64,000 bases of DNA from an uncultured Prevotellaceae bacterium (GCA_902786665.1 CADADN010000007.1:50121-114120); one strand, 5' to 3'. Positions 1-9,003 are shown, counted from the first letter of the stretch. A program made the numbers and translations. The notes: a model not told the origin generated them from the letters alone.

Positions 1-83
1 TGCCTTTTTATTTCTTTTTTTAAGCGAAGCGTTTTTTAATTAATTGTTATTCAGATGGATGCAGACTTGTGTATAAAGATCAG

Positions 84-167
84 CCCTTGAGGGGAGGGGA
101 TATGCGCACCCACCTTTTGGCGTGACCTTTTGGCTGCTCGGGCGGGGCACAAGACCCGCCCATACAG
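84..167. repeat. 84-bp direct repeat, copy 1
   Basis: This copy matches the one at 229-312 except for two visible substitutions (gctgctcg against gttgctcg, and cccatacag against cccctacag). Its right part contains the palindromic core with GGGCGGG and CCCGCCC arms around CACAAGA that also occurs at 11071 and 58002. The left part (cttgaggggaggggatatg onward) is shared only by the two copies in this gap. Confidence 0.9.
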
Positions 168-228
168 TGTACATAAGGTACAAAACAAATACGCAAGCAA
201 CAAGTTACAGACCCCACCCCATCCCCTC

Positions 229-312
229 CCCTTGAGGGGAGGGGATATGCGCACCCACCTTTTGGCGTGACCTTTTGGTTGCTCGGGCGGGGCACAAGAC
301 CCGCCCCTACAG
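229..312. repeat. 84-bp direct repeat, copy 2
   Basis: This is the second copy of the 84-bp element, in the same orientation. The near-identity suggests a recent local duplication or repeated insertion of a small mobile palindrome. Confidence 0.9.
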
Positions 313-379
313 GATAAGGAGGGGGCGGGTGGTTGTGAAGGCCCCACCCATACGACATCGGCAAATCTGAGAACAACAC

Positions 380-420
380 AAAGAAAGCGGCAAGGCTGTA
401 TCAGCCTTGCCGCTTTCTTT
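380..420. terminator. Hairpin terminator of the secreted-protein gene
   Basis: A perfect 19-bp inverted repeat (380-398 and 402-420) with a 3-nt loop ends in T-rich arms on both strands. It lies 26 bp past the stop of the minus-strand gene that begins at 2162 and could work in both directions. Confidence 0.85.
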
Positions 421-446
421 GAATGCAGTATTATAAAGAGATTTGC

Positions 447-2162
447 TTATTTCTGGATGTACTTCTTGCCATTGATGATATAGATGCCCTTTGTCGGGTT
501 CTTCACCTCACGACCTGTCAAGTCATAAATCCTGCCGTTGAAGTTGGCGTTGGCATTGACCTCGTCGATGCCCTCGAAGCCAGCCGCGTTGACAAATGTC
601 ACATTGTAGACATAGTACCATCCGGCCTTGCTTACGAAAGCGACACCGCTGTTGATGGACTGACCATCGGCCACCGGTTCCGTACCGAAGTTGCTGATGT
701 TGAATATAGCTTGGTTGTCTTTTGACTCACCGTCGATTTCAAGAATGATGAATCCTTCTGGATCAGACTGGCCATTTTCATTGATGGTTGCACCCATGAA
801 TACCGGGGAGATGCTCTCCTTTAAGAATCCATCTACACCCATCACCCTCATATGGTTGCCAGAAATCAACTCATCGAAATCCATACCAAGAATGTTCACT
901 GCTGGTGTCATGTCGATGGTAGCCACAGCCGGGTCGGCATCGGGTTCAGGCACGGGCAAGACGATGTCCTCCGAGCCCAAGGTGCGTTCGTTGTCCAAGA
1001 CATCGGCATCATTGACCTCAAAGACGATGTTCTTGAAGTAGTAGTTGTTGACATCCTTGAGGACGTTGCAGTTGAAGGCAATGGTGTAGCCACCCGACTG
1101 ATCGGAAGTGATGGTGCCTTCCGTCTCGAAAGTCTGCCATTCGGGCGTGAACGTGAGATCGCCCAGCATCTGATAGAAGAGGTAGTCGCCAGGATTGCGG
1201 TGAATCTGTGTTTGCACGGTGGCTTCCTGGTCGGCCTTGTAGTCCATCTTGAAATGGTACTGCTGGTTGAGTTTCAACACGTGAGGAATGGTGACGAAGA
1301 ACTGAGTCTGCCAGTCGGTAAGGTCTGCAGCCGTGCCATCCTCCCTTAATGGCATTTCAGCTATGGAGGTGACGTTCATGGCACGCACGCCATCTATTTC
1401 CACTATACGAGCAGGAGTGTCAACGCTTCCCCAGCTGCCGTCTTCATTGTAAGAGCCGGAGTTGCCATCACGTCCTGTAAATGAAGTGACGTCATCGGTT
1501 GAGAGGTCGCCGTTGAACACCATATCGAACCAATTATCCAATGGCTTTGGAGGTTCAGCCGGTTTGATTTCCAACTTGATGTCGTCGAAATAGTAGTTGT
1601 TCACCTCTCTCAGCACATAGAGGTTGAAGGCGATGGTGTGCATCTCCTTTTCAGAGGTTTCGGGATCCTCGCTACCATACACCTGTTGCTGACTGATGAT
1701 ACCTTCCTTTACGATGGTCTGCCATTCCTCAGTGAATGGTATTTCACCACACATCTGATAATGGTTGTAATCGCCCGGAGTGTTGTGAGCCTGTGTCTGG
1801 CTGTTGGCAGCCTTGTCGGCGCGGATACGCATGGTGAGTCTGTATTCATCGCCCACATTGATTTTCTCTTGTACATAGACAAAGAACTGGCAATCCCAGT
1901 CTTGGATATCATAACCCTCAGGATAATCCTCTGGGTTTTGAGCGTGTGAGACAGCCACATGGTTGGTGGGGTCAGTGGGGTCTTCGATGAGCCTTGCCTC
2001 TCCTTCGAAGCGCTCACCGTCCCTCCACTCATGGACCCAGAAACACTGTGTTTCCGGTCCCTCGCAGTTGCCGTTGATGACACGGTCAACATACTTGCCT
2101 TGCTGTGCAAAAGCTGCTGTAGACAGCAAGACAACAGTTAGCAACGAGTAAAGTTTCTTCAT
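447..2162 (-). CDS. Secreted protein with two tandem CBM-like modules and C-terminal sorting-type tail
   Basis: This 571-residue protein starts with a clear signal peptide (about residues 1-19, cleaved after AFA). Two related modules follow, at about 25-200 and 208-383. Each contains a QFFV strand, a NPGDY or TPGDY segment and ends with a VNNYYF element, a pattern typical of jelly-roll carbohydrate-binding modules. The last 30 residues end in the NPTKGIYIINGKK tail, which resembles type A secretion or surface-anchoring C termini of Bacteroidetes. No catalytic domain is visible, so a glycan-binding or surface role is inferred. The partial gene at the right edge of the window has almost the same tail. 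Upstream lies an AT-rich 330-bp gap; downstream is a strong hairpin. Confidence 0.8.
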   Translation of the reverse strand: MKKLYSLLTVVLLSTAAFAQQGKYVDRVINGNCEGPETQCFWVHEWRDGERFEGEARLIEDPTDPTNHVAVSHAQNPEDYPEGYDIQDWDCQFFVYVQEKINVGDEYRLTMRIRADKAANSQTQAHNTPGDYNHYQMCGEIPFTEEWQTIVKEGIISQQQVYGSEDPETSEKEMHTIAFNLYVLREVNNYYFDDIKLEIKPAEPPKPLDNWFDMVFNGDLSTDDVTSFTGRDGNSGSYNEDGSWGSVDTPARIVEIDGVRAMNVTSIAEMPLREDGTAADLTDWQTQFFVTIPHVLKLNQQYHFKMDYKADQEATVQTQIHRNPGDYLFYQMLGDLTFTPEWQTFETEGTITSDQSGGYTIAFNCNVLKDVNNYYFKNIVFEVNDADVLDNERTLGSEDIVLPVPEPDADPAVATIDMTPAVNILGMDFDELISGNHMRVMGVDGFLKESISPVFMGATINENGQSDPEGFIILEIDGESKDNQAIFNISNFGTEPVADGQSINSGVAFVSKAGWYYVYNVTFVNAAGFEGIDEVNANANFNGRIYDLTGREVKNPTKGIYIINGKKYIQK

Positions 2163-2365
2163 AAATGTAATGGTTAGTTGTTAATATTTGGTTAAAAGAT
2201 TAAAAAGTCATTTCCGAGGGCAAAAATAGGCAAATTCCCCGACCTATGATTTTTGATATGTCACCAATACTTTTTGTGATGCAACATTTTGCAACAGGAA
2301 TGTGAAACAAAATGAAAAGGATGAGGTTTTTGTCAACCAAAAGGTTTTAAATCGAAATTTTTGTC

Positions 2366-2373
2366 TATATTTG
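2366..2373 (+). promoter_or_regulatory. Bacteroidetes-type -7 box for the TPM gene
   Basis: TATATTTG fits the TAnnTTTG consensus. A TTTG box at the usual distance is not evident. The predicted start of transcription would give a leader of about 115 nt that includes the short repeat array. Confidence 0.5.
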
Positions 2374-2402
2374 CACCATCCTTTTCGCTTAGAAACCTTG
2401 GG

Positions 2403-2438
2403 ACACTAGGAATACCAGGAAAACCAGGAATACTGGAA
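2403..2438. repeat. 9-bp degenerate tandem array in a 5' leader
   Basis: About four units of the type ACTAGGAAT / ACCAGGAAA follow each other between the promoter and the start codon of the TPM gene. It is one of many such arrays in this window, and one of the few placed in a 5' leader. Confidence 0.7.
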
Positions 2439-2494
2439 GCCCCAAAAGCGGCGTAGGACACATATAAAATCAAAACAACCATCCAAAAGAAGAA

Positions 2495-3655
2495 ATGGGA
2501 AAGTTTTTCAAAAGTTTTTTTAGCGGCATTGCGCGTGCGGTAGTTCCATGGCTGCTGTTCGGTCTTCTCATCCCCATAGTGTTTTTCGCTTTCCACCCCT
2601 TCGACCCCATCGTGGTGTTCGGTGCGTGCATGGTAGCCGTAGCCTTGTATTTCATCAACAAATGGGGCAAGGAGATGCCTGCAGCGAAGAAAGCCACCGA
2701 AGAAGCAGAGCAAGCGGGTGAGAAATTCGTCGATGTGCACCCCACCGACGAGATGCAAGAAAGCCCCCTGAAGCGTTTCAAGAACAAGTTCTACCCGGCC
2801 CTCTTCACCTCGTTGCTGTCTGCCAGCATGCTAGGTTGCAGTTACCAGGCCATCCATGAATCCATCCAATCGAAAGGCCGCACGGTGGCGGTGGCTCAAC
2901 AAGGCGAGTCACGGGAATGGAACGCGAATACCATCGAGATGGTCCACCTCCGCGACTCCAACCTTTATGTGACCAACTCAGACAGCATCCTTTCCCCGGA
3001 GACTGTTGACAGTTTGAACATCTTGCTCAAGGCGATGGACAAAGACCTGGGTGTGAAGCCAGCCTTGGTGATATGCCACACTCTGACTGGCGCTGACAGC
3101 CACCGCACAGCGGTCGACCTGATCAACAAATATGGCATCGGCAGCAAGGACGAGGGCAAGGGTGTATGCATCGTGGTAGCCTACGACCAGCATGACTGCA
3201 CCATCGCTCCCACGATGAACATGGAAGGCGAATTGACCGACATGGAATGCAACCAATTGGGTTCCAATTTCATTGTACCCTATATGAAGTCTCAGCAACC
3301 CGACAGCGCAATGCTGCACCTTGCCGACGGAATGTACCGTTACCTCAAGTCGAAGCGTGCCGGCCAGGCAGAGATGCCAGCCCCTTCAGTGTCGAAGAAA
3401 AGATGGCTGAGTTCACAAATGAGCCTTAACGTCGTGTGCATCCTTGTTCTCTGTTTCCTTTTCGGCTATCTGGAAGAAGAGAACATCTGGACCAAGCCCA
3501 AGAAAGTGACAAAGGCAGTCGACCTCCCCGAGGAGGACGACCACGACGAGGAGAAGCCATCAAAAGCTGCCTCCACCCCACCCCGTCCCGAGCACAAGGG
3601 CGGCTCTTACGGGGGCGGAAAGTCTGGCGGCGGCGGTGCCACAATCAATTGGTAA
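2495..3655 (+). CDS. TPM-domain (TLP18.3/Psb32/MOLO-1) membrane protein
   Basis: This 386-residue protein has two hydrophobic segments at about 16-33 and 37-54, a charged stretch, then a TPM-like domain at about 150-285 (SPETVDSLN... KYGIGSKDEGKGV...) and a final membrane segment at 309-325. It ends in a Gly-rich tail (GGSYGGGKSGGGG), a common finish for bacterial TPM proteins. Members of the family act in protein quality control or as phosphatases, but the bacterial role is uncertain. One oddity is the stretch at about 97-115 (YPALFTSLLSASMLGC), which looks like a lipoprotein signal with its lipobox placed inside the protein. The small lipoprotein gene 76 bp downstream is probably co-transcribed. 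Confidence 0.75.
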   Translation: MGKFFKSFFSGIARAVVPWLLFGLLIPIVFFAFHPFDPIVVFGACMVAVALYFINKWGKEMPAAKKATEEAEQAGEKFVDVHPTDEMQESPLKRFKNKFYPALFTSLLSASMLGCSYQAIHESIQSKGRTVAVAQQGESREWNANTIEMVHLRDSNLYVTNSDSILSPETVDSLNILLKAMDKDLGVKPALVICHTLTGADSHRTAVDLINKYGIGSKDEGKGVCIVVAYDQHDCTIAPTMNMEGELTDMECNQLGSNFIVPYMKSQQPDSAMLHLADGMYRYLKSKRAGQAEMPAPSVSKKRWLSSQMSLNVVCILVLCFLFGYLEEENIWTKPKKVTKAVDLPEEDDHDEEKPSKAASTPPRPEHKGGSYGGGKSGGGGATINW

Positions 3656-3731
3656 GACCTAAAAGCCACATAAGTCATAGGCAAACAGTCTGCAATCATT
3701 TTAATTTAGATATCACCAAACAAAGAAAACG

Positions 3732-4100
3732 ATGAAAATACGTACGTTAGTGGCAAGCCTGCTCATCGGCATAGCCACATTGACCCTGCAGTGCAGTTGT
3801 AGCACAAAACAAACGGCCATCAACCAGATGGAACGCCTGGCATACGACATCCGCGACAATGGCAGTTACTACACCATAAAAGATTGGGAGGATGCTGTTG
3901 CGAAATTCGTGGACATTCGTAAAAAAATGGCGCATTACGACTACACGCCGGCCGAGCGCCGCAGAATCGGTGAATTGGAAGGCGAATGCGCCCGCTATAT
4001 GAAAGAAGGTATCAAGAACGGAGCCATCAACGGCATCATGGGTGTCGCCGGCGAACTTCGCGGCATCCTCGAGGGCCTGGGATTGGGCATCACGTTCTGA
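3732..4100 (+). CDS. Small putative lipoprotein, function unknown
   Basis: This 122-residue protein begins with a basic N terminus and a hydrophobic stretch ending near LQCSC (Cys at about residues 21 and 23), so lipid attachment is likely. The mature part is mostly charged helix (residues 45-90) and ends with a Gly-rich hydrophobic segment (NGIMGVAGELRGILEGLGLG) that could associate with a membrane. I do not recognise the family. It follows the TPM gene on the same strand and precedes a hairpin terminator, so the two probably form a transcription unit. Confidence 0.65.
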   Translation: MKIRTLVASLLIGIATLTLQCSCSTKQTAINQMERLAYDIRDNGSYYTIKDWEDAVAKFVDIRKKMAHYDYTPAERRRIGELEGECARYMKEGIKNGAINGIMGVAGELRGILEGLGLGITF

Positions 4101-4129
4101 CTTTGGGCTGAGACGCCCCCGCACACAAC

Positions 4130-4164
4130 CGCCCCCTGCCAGGAAGTTTCCATGGCAGGGGGCG
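4130..4164. terminator. Hairpin terminator after the TPM-lipoprotein unit
   Basis: A 12-bp perfect stem (4130-4141 with 4153-4164), CGCCCCCTGCCA against its complement, encloses an 11-nt loop. It lies 30 bp after the stop. The T-tract is short (gatgttta). Confidence 0.65.
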
Positions 4165-4171
4165 ATGTTTA

Positions 4172-4263
4172 TAGGAAGTGCTAGGAGTTTCTAGGAAATT
4201 CTAGGAAGTGCTAGGAAGTGCTAGGAAATGCTAGGAAGACTAGGAAAACTAGGAAAACTAGAA
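4172..4263. repeat. 10/9-bp degenerate tandem array (TAGGAA type)
   Basis: Nine units of the form TAGGAAGTGC run head to tail. The first six have a 10-bp period and the last three shrink to 9 bp (TAGGAAAAC). The array lies directly between the TPM-unit terminator and the stop of pncB. Confidence 0.85.
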
Positions 4264-4271
4264 ACACCAGG

Positions 4272-5477
4272 CTACTCCTCGAAATGCACGGCGTCCATGA
4301 AACGACGTATGACCTCTGGTTTTCCTGTGTGCTTGCCCTTGTCCTCGCTGAGTTTGCATGTGTCGTTGTAGAAATCCCACGACTCCGTGATTTTCGCAGC
4401 CACGAGTTTGATGACGATGTTCATAGGCACCACTCCCTCGAAGTCGTTGGTGAAGTGCGTGCCAATTCCGAATGATGGCAGGCAGTATTCTTTGGCGTAT
4501 TCTTGTATCTTGATGGCCCTGTCTGTATCGAGTGCATTGCTGAAAATGACTTGTTTTGATTTCGGGTCAATGCCTAAAGACTTGTATTTTTCCACGATTT
4601 TCATCAACTGCTCATAGTTGTCTCCGCTGTCGATGCGCAGTCCCTTGAAGAGGTTGGCGAAATCCTCGGAGAAGTTGAGGCTGAAGACATGCCATCCGAA
4701 ACTATCGTAGAGGAATGTCCCGAGAGCCCCTCTGTAGGTGTTTCTCCATGCTTCCATGGCCATGTGGTTGGCCATCTGCGGCCCATACATGGCGGCGATG
4801 GCGCACACGAACTCATGCGCCATGGTCCCCACAGGTGTGACATCGTATTTCATGGCGAGATAGACATTGCTCGTGCCGACAAACTTACCCTCCCATTTCC
4901 TTGATTTGTAGCATTCGAGCATAGCTTTGACCACAACCTCCTCAGCTTGGAAAGAAGCCCTTCTTCTTGTCCCGAAATCAGTGAACACACAGCCAGCCTC
5001 CAACAGTCTTGCGGCCTTGTCATAGGTCTTGGTGTAGTATTTGTCATAGTCGAGTTTCCCTGTCTGTCCTGTCATGATGTAGAACAGTTCGGAGATGATG
5101 GCCAGCAGTTTGACTTCGAGGAGGATGGTGTTGGCCCAATATCCTTCTATCTCGATGTGCAGTCTTCCGTCTTCGTCCTGCCAAGCCTTCACCCAATCCT
5201 TTGAATACCTGAATCCCTTGAGGTATGGATAGAACCAATTGGGGATGTATAGGCATTTTCTCTTCATGAAATCGATTTCCTCTTGTGTTACCTTCACATC
5301 CTCCAAAGCCTCGATTTGCCTGTTGAGTTCTTCGGCGAATCCCTGTGGGTAAACGGTGTTGTTCCTGTCCACGAAAGAGTATTTCACCATTGCTCGTGGG
5401 AAATTGTGAATGACGGCACAGCACATGGAGAGTTTGTAAAGGTCGTCGTCTGTGAAATGTGTGATGATTTGTCTCAT
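4272..5477 (-). CDS. pncB: Nicotinate phosphoribosyltransferase
   Basis: This 401-residue cytoplasmic enzyme couples nicotinate and PRPP to form nicotinate mononucleotide, the entry step of NAD salvage. The N terminus (HFTDDDLYKLSM), the DFGTRRRASFQ motif near residue 165, the PVGTMAHEF motif near 216 that holds the conserved histidine, and LRIDSGDN near 280 are all typical of the family. Length matches the bacterial PncB class. It appears monocistronic. The start is the ATG before RQIITHF. Its upstream leader is full of AGTTAAAGG repeats and shows no clear promoter. Confidence 0.95.
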   Translation of the reverse strand: MRQIITHFTDDDLYKLSMCCAVIHNFPRAMVKYSFVDRNNTVYPQGFAEELNRQIEALEDVKVTQEEIDFMKRKCLYIPNWFYPYLKGFRYSKDWVKAWQDEDGRLHIEIEGYWANTILLEVKLLAIISELFYIMTGQTGKLDYDKYYTKTYDKAARLLEAGCVFTDFGTRRRASFQAEEVVVKAMLECYKSRKWEGKFVGTSNVYLAMKYDVTPVGTMAHEFVCAIAAMYGPQMANHMAMEAWRNTYRGALGTFLYDSFGWHVFSLNFSEDFANLFKGLRIDSGDNYEQLMKIVEKYKSLGIDPKSKQVIFSNALDTDRAIKIQEYAKEYCLPSFGIGTHFTNDFEGVVPMNIVIKLVAAKITESWDFYNDTCKLSEDKGKHTGKPEVIRRFMDAVHFEE

Positions 5478-5494
5478 GATTATTCTTTTTTCTA

Positions 5495-5600
5495 GAGTTA
5501 AAAGGGAGTTAAAGGGGAGTTAAAGAGGAGTTAAAGGGACGTATGCTCAGATATGTTAAAGGGGAGCTAAAGGGACGTATGCTCAGAAGTATTAAAGGGA
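5495..5600. repeat. AGTTAAAGGG short tandem array
   Basis: Repeated GAGTTAAAGGG units (11-bp period at first) are followed by a longer duplicated segment in which GGGACGTATGCTCAGA occurs twice. The array fills the gap between pncB and the PBP1A gene. A related but degenerate stretch lies at 59160-59245. Confidence 0.75.
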
Positions 5601-5614
5601 GGCCAAGGCCTCCC
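5597..5614 (-). terminator. Possible hairpin after the PBP1A gene
   Basis: GGGAGGCC and GGCCTCCC form an 8-bp stem with a 2-nt gap just downstream of the minus-strand stop at 5628, followed on that strand by a short T run. Confidence 0.45.
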
Positions 5615-5627
5615 CTTCGAAAAAGCT

Positions 5628-7928
5628 TTATTCGTAAATGTCTTCTATGGCGTATTCATTCTGCGTGGGCTTGTCGTTGCACGTGTCAAAATCCTTGGGC
5701 ACGTCAAACTTGGAACTAGGAGAGTATTCAAGGCTTGCATCAGAATACACCTTTCTCATATACTTGCCCCAGATGGGAAGTGCGGCCTTTGCTCCCTGTC
5801 CATAAGCCATGGAATAGAAGTGAATGTCTCTGTCCTCGCCTCCGACCCAACAACCGCTTACGAGTTCAGGCGTGACCCCCATGAACCAAGCATCGGCATT
5901 GCTATTGGTCGTACCGGTCTTTCCACCAATCTCACCGGAGACCATTCCTCTGACTCCCCTACCGGTACCTCCGTCGACGACAGCACGCAGCAGTTCAAGC
6001 ATCTTGTAAGAACTGCTCTCACTGATGACTTCGGTATATATGGGATGGAAAGTTGCCAGCACGTTTCCTTCGCTGTTCTCAATCCTGGTCACCATGTATG
6101 GAGCACACCTGATGCCCTTGTTGGCGAAGGTGGTGTAAGCACTGACCATCTCTCCTACGGTAACATCACAAGTACCGAGGCAAAGAGCCATGGTGGCTTT
6201 GATTGTCGGGTTGTTGATGCCATATTTCTTGAGCAAATCAACGAGAGCCTGCGGCCGGAACTTGTTCATGAGGTATGCTGAAATCCAGTTGTTCGACTGT
6301 TGCAGTCCCCATTTGAGTGTCACCATTGCTCCATACCTTGCCCTGCTTCCGTTTCTAGGTGTCCATCCATCATATCTTTGCGCCTTGTTGGGAGCCTTGT
6401 CGCATGGTGTGTATCCATTCTCCATGGCTAGAGAGTAGAGATAAGGTTTGATGGTAGACCCCACCTGCCTTCTTCCCACCATGGCCATGTCATACTGGAA
6501 ATACTCATAGTTAGGTCCTCCCACATAAGCCTTCACCGCCCCGGTATGCACATCCATGCTCACCAGTCCGGCCCTGAGATAAGTCTTGTAATAGGTGATG
6601 GAGTCGAACGGCGACATGGTTTTATCGACCAGTCCGTTATAAGTGAAGACCCTCATCTTCACGGGAGTATCGAAGTTTTTCTTTATTTGAGCCTCCGAAG
6701 CACCTTGTGCCTTCAAGGTCTGGTATCTGTGGCTTTGCCTGATGGCCCTGTTCATCACCCTTTCATAGTCCTGCCTTGACATTTTTGATGAGAACGGCCC
6801 TTTTCCACTTCCCCTCACCTGGGAGTTGAATGCCGGCTGGAGTGTTTGCGAGAGATGCTCAACGACGGCCTCTTCAGCATATTTCTGCATTCGCGTGTCA
6901 ATGGTGGTGTAGATTCTCAGGCCATCGGTGTTGATGTTGTAGGGATGCCCTCCCCTCCGGGTGTTCTTGTTGCACCATCCAAATAGCGGGTCGGTTTCCC
7001 AATAGATGGAGTCCATGACAAACTGCGCCTGCTTCCAATCAGGATAATCTTTCCTATTGGGTTTCTTAGCCGACATATATTGCTTGAGGTATTCGCGGAA
7101 ATAGGGTGCGATGCCCATATCGGTATCCCTGTCGCCCGACTTTTGGAAGTCCAGCACCAAGTCTGATGCAATGGCCTTGTCACGCTCCTCCAAAGTGATG
7201 TAGCCCGAATTATACATTTGCGAGATGATGAGGTTTCTCCTTTCCTTGCACCTGTCCTTGTATCTCATGGGATTGAAAAAAGAAGGATTCTTGCACAGTC
7301 CTATGAGTGTGGCGGCTTCCTCAATGGTGAGGTCCTTTGTGTCTTTGTTGAAATAGGTTTTGGCCGCACTTTTGATACCGATGGCGTTATAGAGGAAATC
7401 ATAATAGTTGAGATACATCGTGATGATCTCCTCCTTGGTGAACGTTCTCTCCAGTTTGACTGCGATAATCCACTCTATTGGTTTTTGGAAAAGTCTCTCT
7501 ATTTTGCTGTGCGCCACCTCTGAATACAGTTGCTTGGCCAACTGCTGTGTGATGGTGGAGCCACCTCCGGCGTTTTCGTTGCCCAGGATGCCCCTTTTGA
7601 GCACGGCTCTGGAAAGCGCCTTGAAGTCAATTCCAGAATGCTCGTAGAACCTCTCGTCCTCAGTTGCGATGAGGGCGTGAATGACATTGGGAGAAATGGC
7701 GCTGAAAGGTGTTGAGATGCGGTTGTCCCTACTTGACACGTAAGTACCCATCATCTTTCCATCAGCAGAGAACACTTGTGAAGAATATCTGCTGATAGGG
7801 TTTTGCAAATCGTCCATGTTGGGCATGTATCCAATCCAGCCATTCCAGATGGCTACGGAACCCAAGGTTGTTATCAAGATTAGTCCGAGTAAAATTCCCC
7901 ATAGGAATCGAACGAATTTTCTTCTCAT
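5628..7928 (-). CDS. Penicillin-binding protein 1A-type bifunctional transglycosylase/transpeptidase
   Basis: This inner-membrane enzyme polymerises and cross-links peptidoglycan. From the chosen start (MRRKFVRFLWG) it has 766 residues, with one N-terminal membrane anchor. The GT51 glycosyltransferase domain shows EDERFYEHSGID and GGSTITQQLAKQ. The transpeptidase domain shows the SxxK motif in VGSTIKPYLYS, the SxN motif in QQSNNW and the KTGTT motif. A longer frame begins at 7997, but the -7 box at 7965-7972 would lie inside it, so 7928 is the better start. The C terminus is short and acidic. It stands alone, divergent from pyrB. Confidence 0.93.
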   Translation of the reverse strand: MRRKFVRFLWGILLGLILITTLGSVAIWNGWIGYMPNMDDLQNPISRYSSQVFSADGKMMGTYVSSRDNRISTPFSAISPNVIHALIATEDERFYEHSGIDFKALSRAVLKRGILGNENAGGGSTITQQLAKQLYSEVAHSKIERLFQKPIEWIIAVKLERTFTKEEIITMYLNYYDFLYNAIGIKSAAKTYFNKDTKDLTIEEAATLIGLCKNPSFFNPMRYKDRCKERRNLIISQMYNSGYITLEERDKAIASDLVLDFQKSGDRDTDMGIAPYFREYLKQYMSAKKPNRKDYPDWKQAQFVMDSIYWETDPLFGWCNKNTRRGGHPYNINTDGLRIYTTIDTRMQKYAEEAVVEHLSQTLQPAFNSQVRGSGKGPFSSKMSRQDYERVMNRAIRQSHRYQTLKAQGASEAQIKKNFDTPVKMRVFTYNGLVDKTMSPFDSITYYKTYLRAGLVSMDVHTGAVKAYVGGPNYEYFQYDMAMVGRRQVGSTIKPYLYSLAMENGYTPCDKAPNKAQRYDGWTPRNGSRARYGAMVTLKWGLQQSNNWISAYLMNKFRPQALVDLLKKYGINNPTIKATMALCLGTCDVTVGEMVSAYTTFANKGIRCAPYMVTRIENSEGNVLATFHPIYTEVISESSSYKMLELLRAVVDGGTGRGVRGMVSGEIGGKTGTTNSNADAWFMGVTPELVSGCWVGGEDRDIHFYSMAYGQGAKAALPIWGKYMRKVYSDASLEYSPSSKFDVPKDFDTCNDKPTQNEYAIEDIYE

Positions 7929-7964
7929 ATTGGCAAATGATACACTATTTATAAATATGCGGTG

Positions 7965-7972
7965 CAAAATTA
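7965..7972 (-). promoter_or_regulatory. -7 box for the PBP1A gene
   Basis: On the minus strand TAATTTTG fits TAnnTTTG. Transcription would begin about 30 nt before the ATG at 7928. No convincing TTTG partner is seen. Confidence 0.45.
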
Positions 7973-8052
7973 CAATAATTCTTTGGAAAAGTAGCAAATA
8001 AATTAAAAATAATGCTTAACTTCGCGGTCGAAATTGAACAAACAACCCAATA

Positions 8053-9003
8053 TTGATGTTGAGACGAAATTTTGTGACCATCGCCGACCTGTCTTCAGAA
8101 AAGATCCTTTACATGATCGAGTTGGCCGGCGAGTTTGAGAAACATCCCAACCGTGAATTGCTGAAAGGCAAGGTAGTAGCCACCCTCTTTTACGAGCCCT
8201 CAACGCGCACCCGCTTAAGTTTTGAGACCGCCGCCAACCGCCTTGGAGCCCGTGTGATAGGTTTCTCTGACGCCAAAGCCTCCAGCGTGTCAAAAGGCGA
8301 GACCCTTAAAGACACCATCTTGATGGTATCCAATTATGCCGACGTGATAGCGATGCGTCATTACATCGAAGGAGCAGCCCAATATGCGAGCGAGATATCT
8401 CCCGTGCCCATCATCAACGCCGGCGACGGTGCCCACCAACATCCTTCCCAATGCATGTTGGACCTTTACACGATTTACCAAACGCAGGGCACGCTTGAGA
8501 ATCTGAACATCTACCTTGTAGGCGACTTGAAATACGGCAGGACCGTTCATTCCCTTCTCATGGCGATGCGCCACTTCAACCCCACCTTCCATTTCATCGC
8601 TCCCACCGAGCTTAGCATGCCCAACGAATACAAGATTTACTGCAAGGAGAAGGGCATCCGCTTCGAGGAGCACACCCAACTTGACGGCGACGTGATATCC
8701 GATGCCGACATTGTTTATATGACCCGTGTCCAGAAGGAGCGTTTCTCCGACTTGATGGAATATGAGCATGTGAAGAACTCCTGCATCCTCAGAGCCGACA
8801 TGCTGAGGAATGCGAAGCCCAATATGAAAATCCTGCATCCCCTTCCCCGGGTGAATGAGATAGAGTATGCAGTGGACGAGACCCCCCATGCATATTACAT
8901 CCAGCAAGCCCGCAACGGTCTTTATGCCCGCGAGGCCATCATCTGCGACGTCCTCGGCATCGGCATCGACGAGGTGAGGAACGACCCCACCATCATTTAC
9001 TAA
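8053..9003 (+). CDS. pyrB: Aspartate carbamoyltransferase, catalytic chain
   Basis: This 316-residue enzyme joins carbamoyl phosphate and aspartate in pyrimidine synthesis. The carbamoyl-phosphate loop [13 protein letters not shown] is at about residues 53-65, the SxxKGET loop is seen as SSVSKGETL near 80, and HPLPRVNEI near 270 is the conserved C-terminal motif. Length fits the E. coli-type catalytic chain. The regulatory chain gene follows 47 bp later, so the dodecameric, allosteric form of the enzyme is expected. glyA lies just after pyrI and may share the transcript. Confidence 0.96.
   Translation: MMLRRNFVTIADLSSEKILYMIELAGEFEKHPNRELLKGKVVATLFYEPSTRTRLSFETAANRLGARVIGFSDAKASSVSKGETLKDTILMVSNYADVIAMRHYIEGAAQYASEISPVPIINAGDGAHQHPSQCMLDLYTIYQTQGTLENLNIYLVGDLKYGRTVHSLLMAMRHFNPTFHFIAPTELSMPNEYKIYCKEKGIRFEEHTQLDGDVISDADIVYMTRVQKERFSDLMEYEHVKNSCILRADMLRNAKPNMKILHPLPRVNEIEYAVDETPHAYYIQQARNGLYAREAIICDVLGIGIDEVRNDPTIIY

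Larger units (their letters stand above)
1..446. other. Repeat-rich intergenic region
   Basis: No gene can be supported here. The first 83 bases are AT-rich and carry nothing I recognise. The rest holds two near-identical 84-bp direct repeats separated by 61 bp, then a GC-rich stretch, then a strong hairpin at the end of the converging secreted-protein gene. The open frames crossing this area are made of repeat sequence and have no protein-like features. Confidence 0.7.
2163..2494. other. Divergent intergenic region with promoter and short repeats
   Basis: This gap separates the minus-strand secreted-protein gene from the plus-strand TPM gene. It contains a -7 box for the plus strand at 2366-2373 and, in the expected 5' untranslated leader, a 9-bp repeat array at 2403-2438. 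I see no small gene or RNA in the rest. Confidence 0.6.

Noticed and set aside
84-312. Insertion sequence ends
   Set aside because: No transposase frame, terminal inverted repeats or target duplications are visible around the 84-bp repeats.
8017-8024. TAACTTCG as a pyrB promoter -7 box
   Set aside because: It deviates from TAnnTTTG and no -33 element lies at the right distance, so it was not listed.
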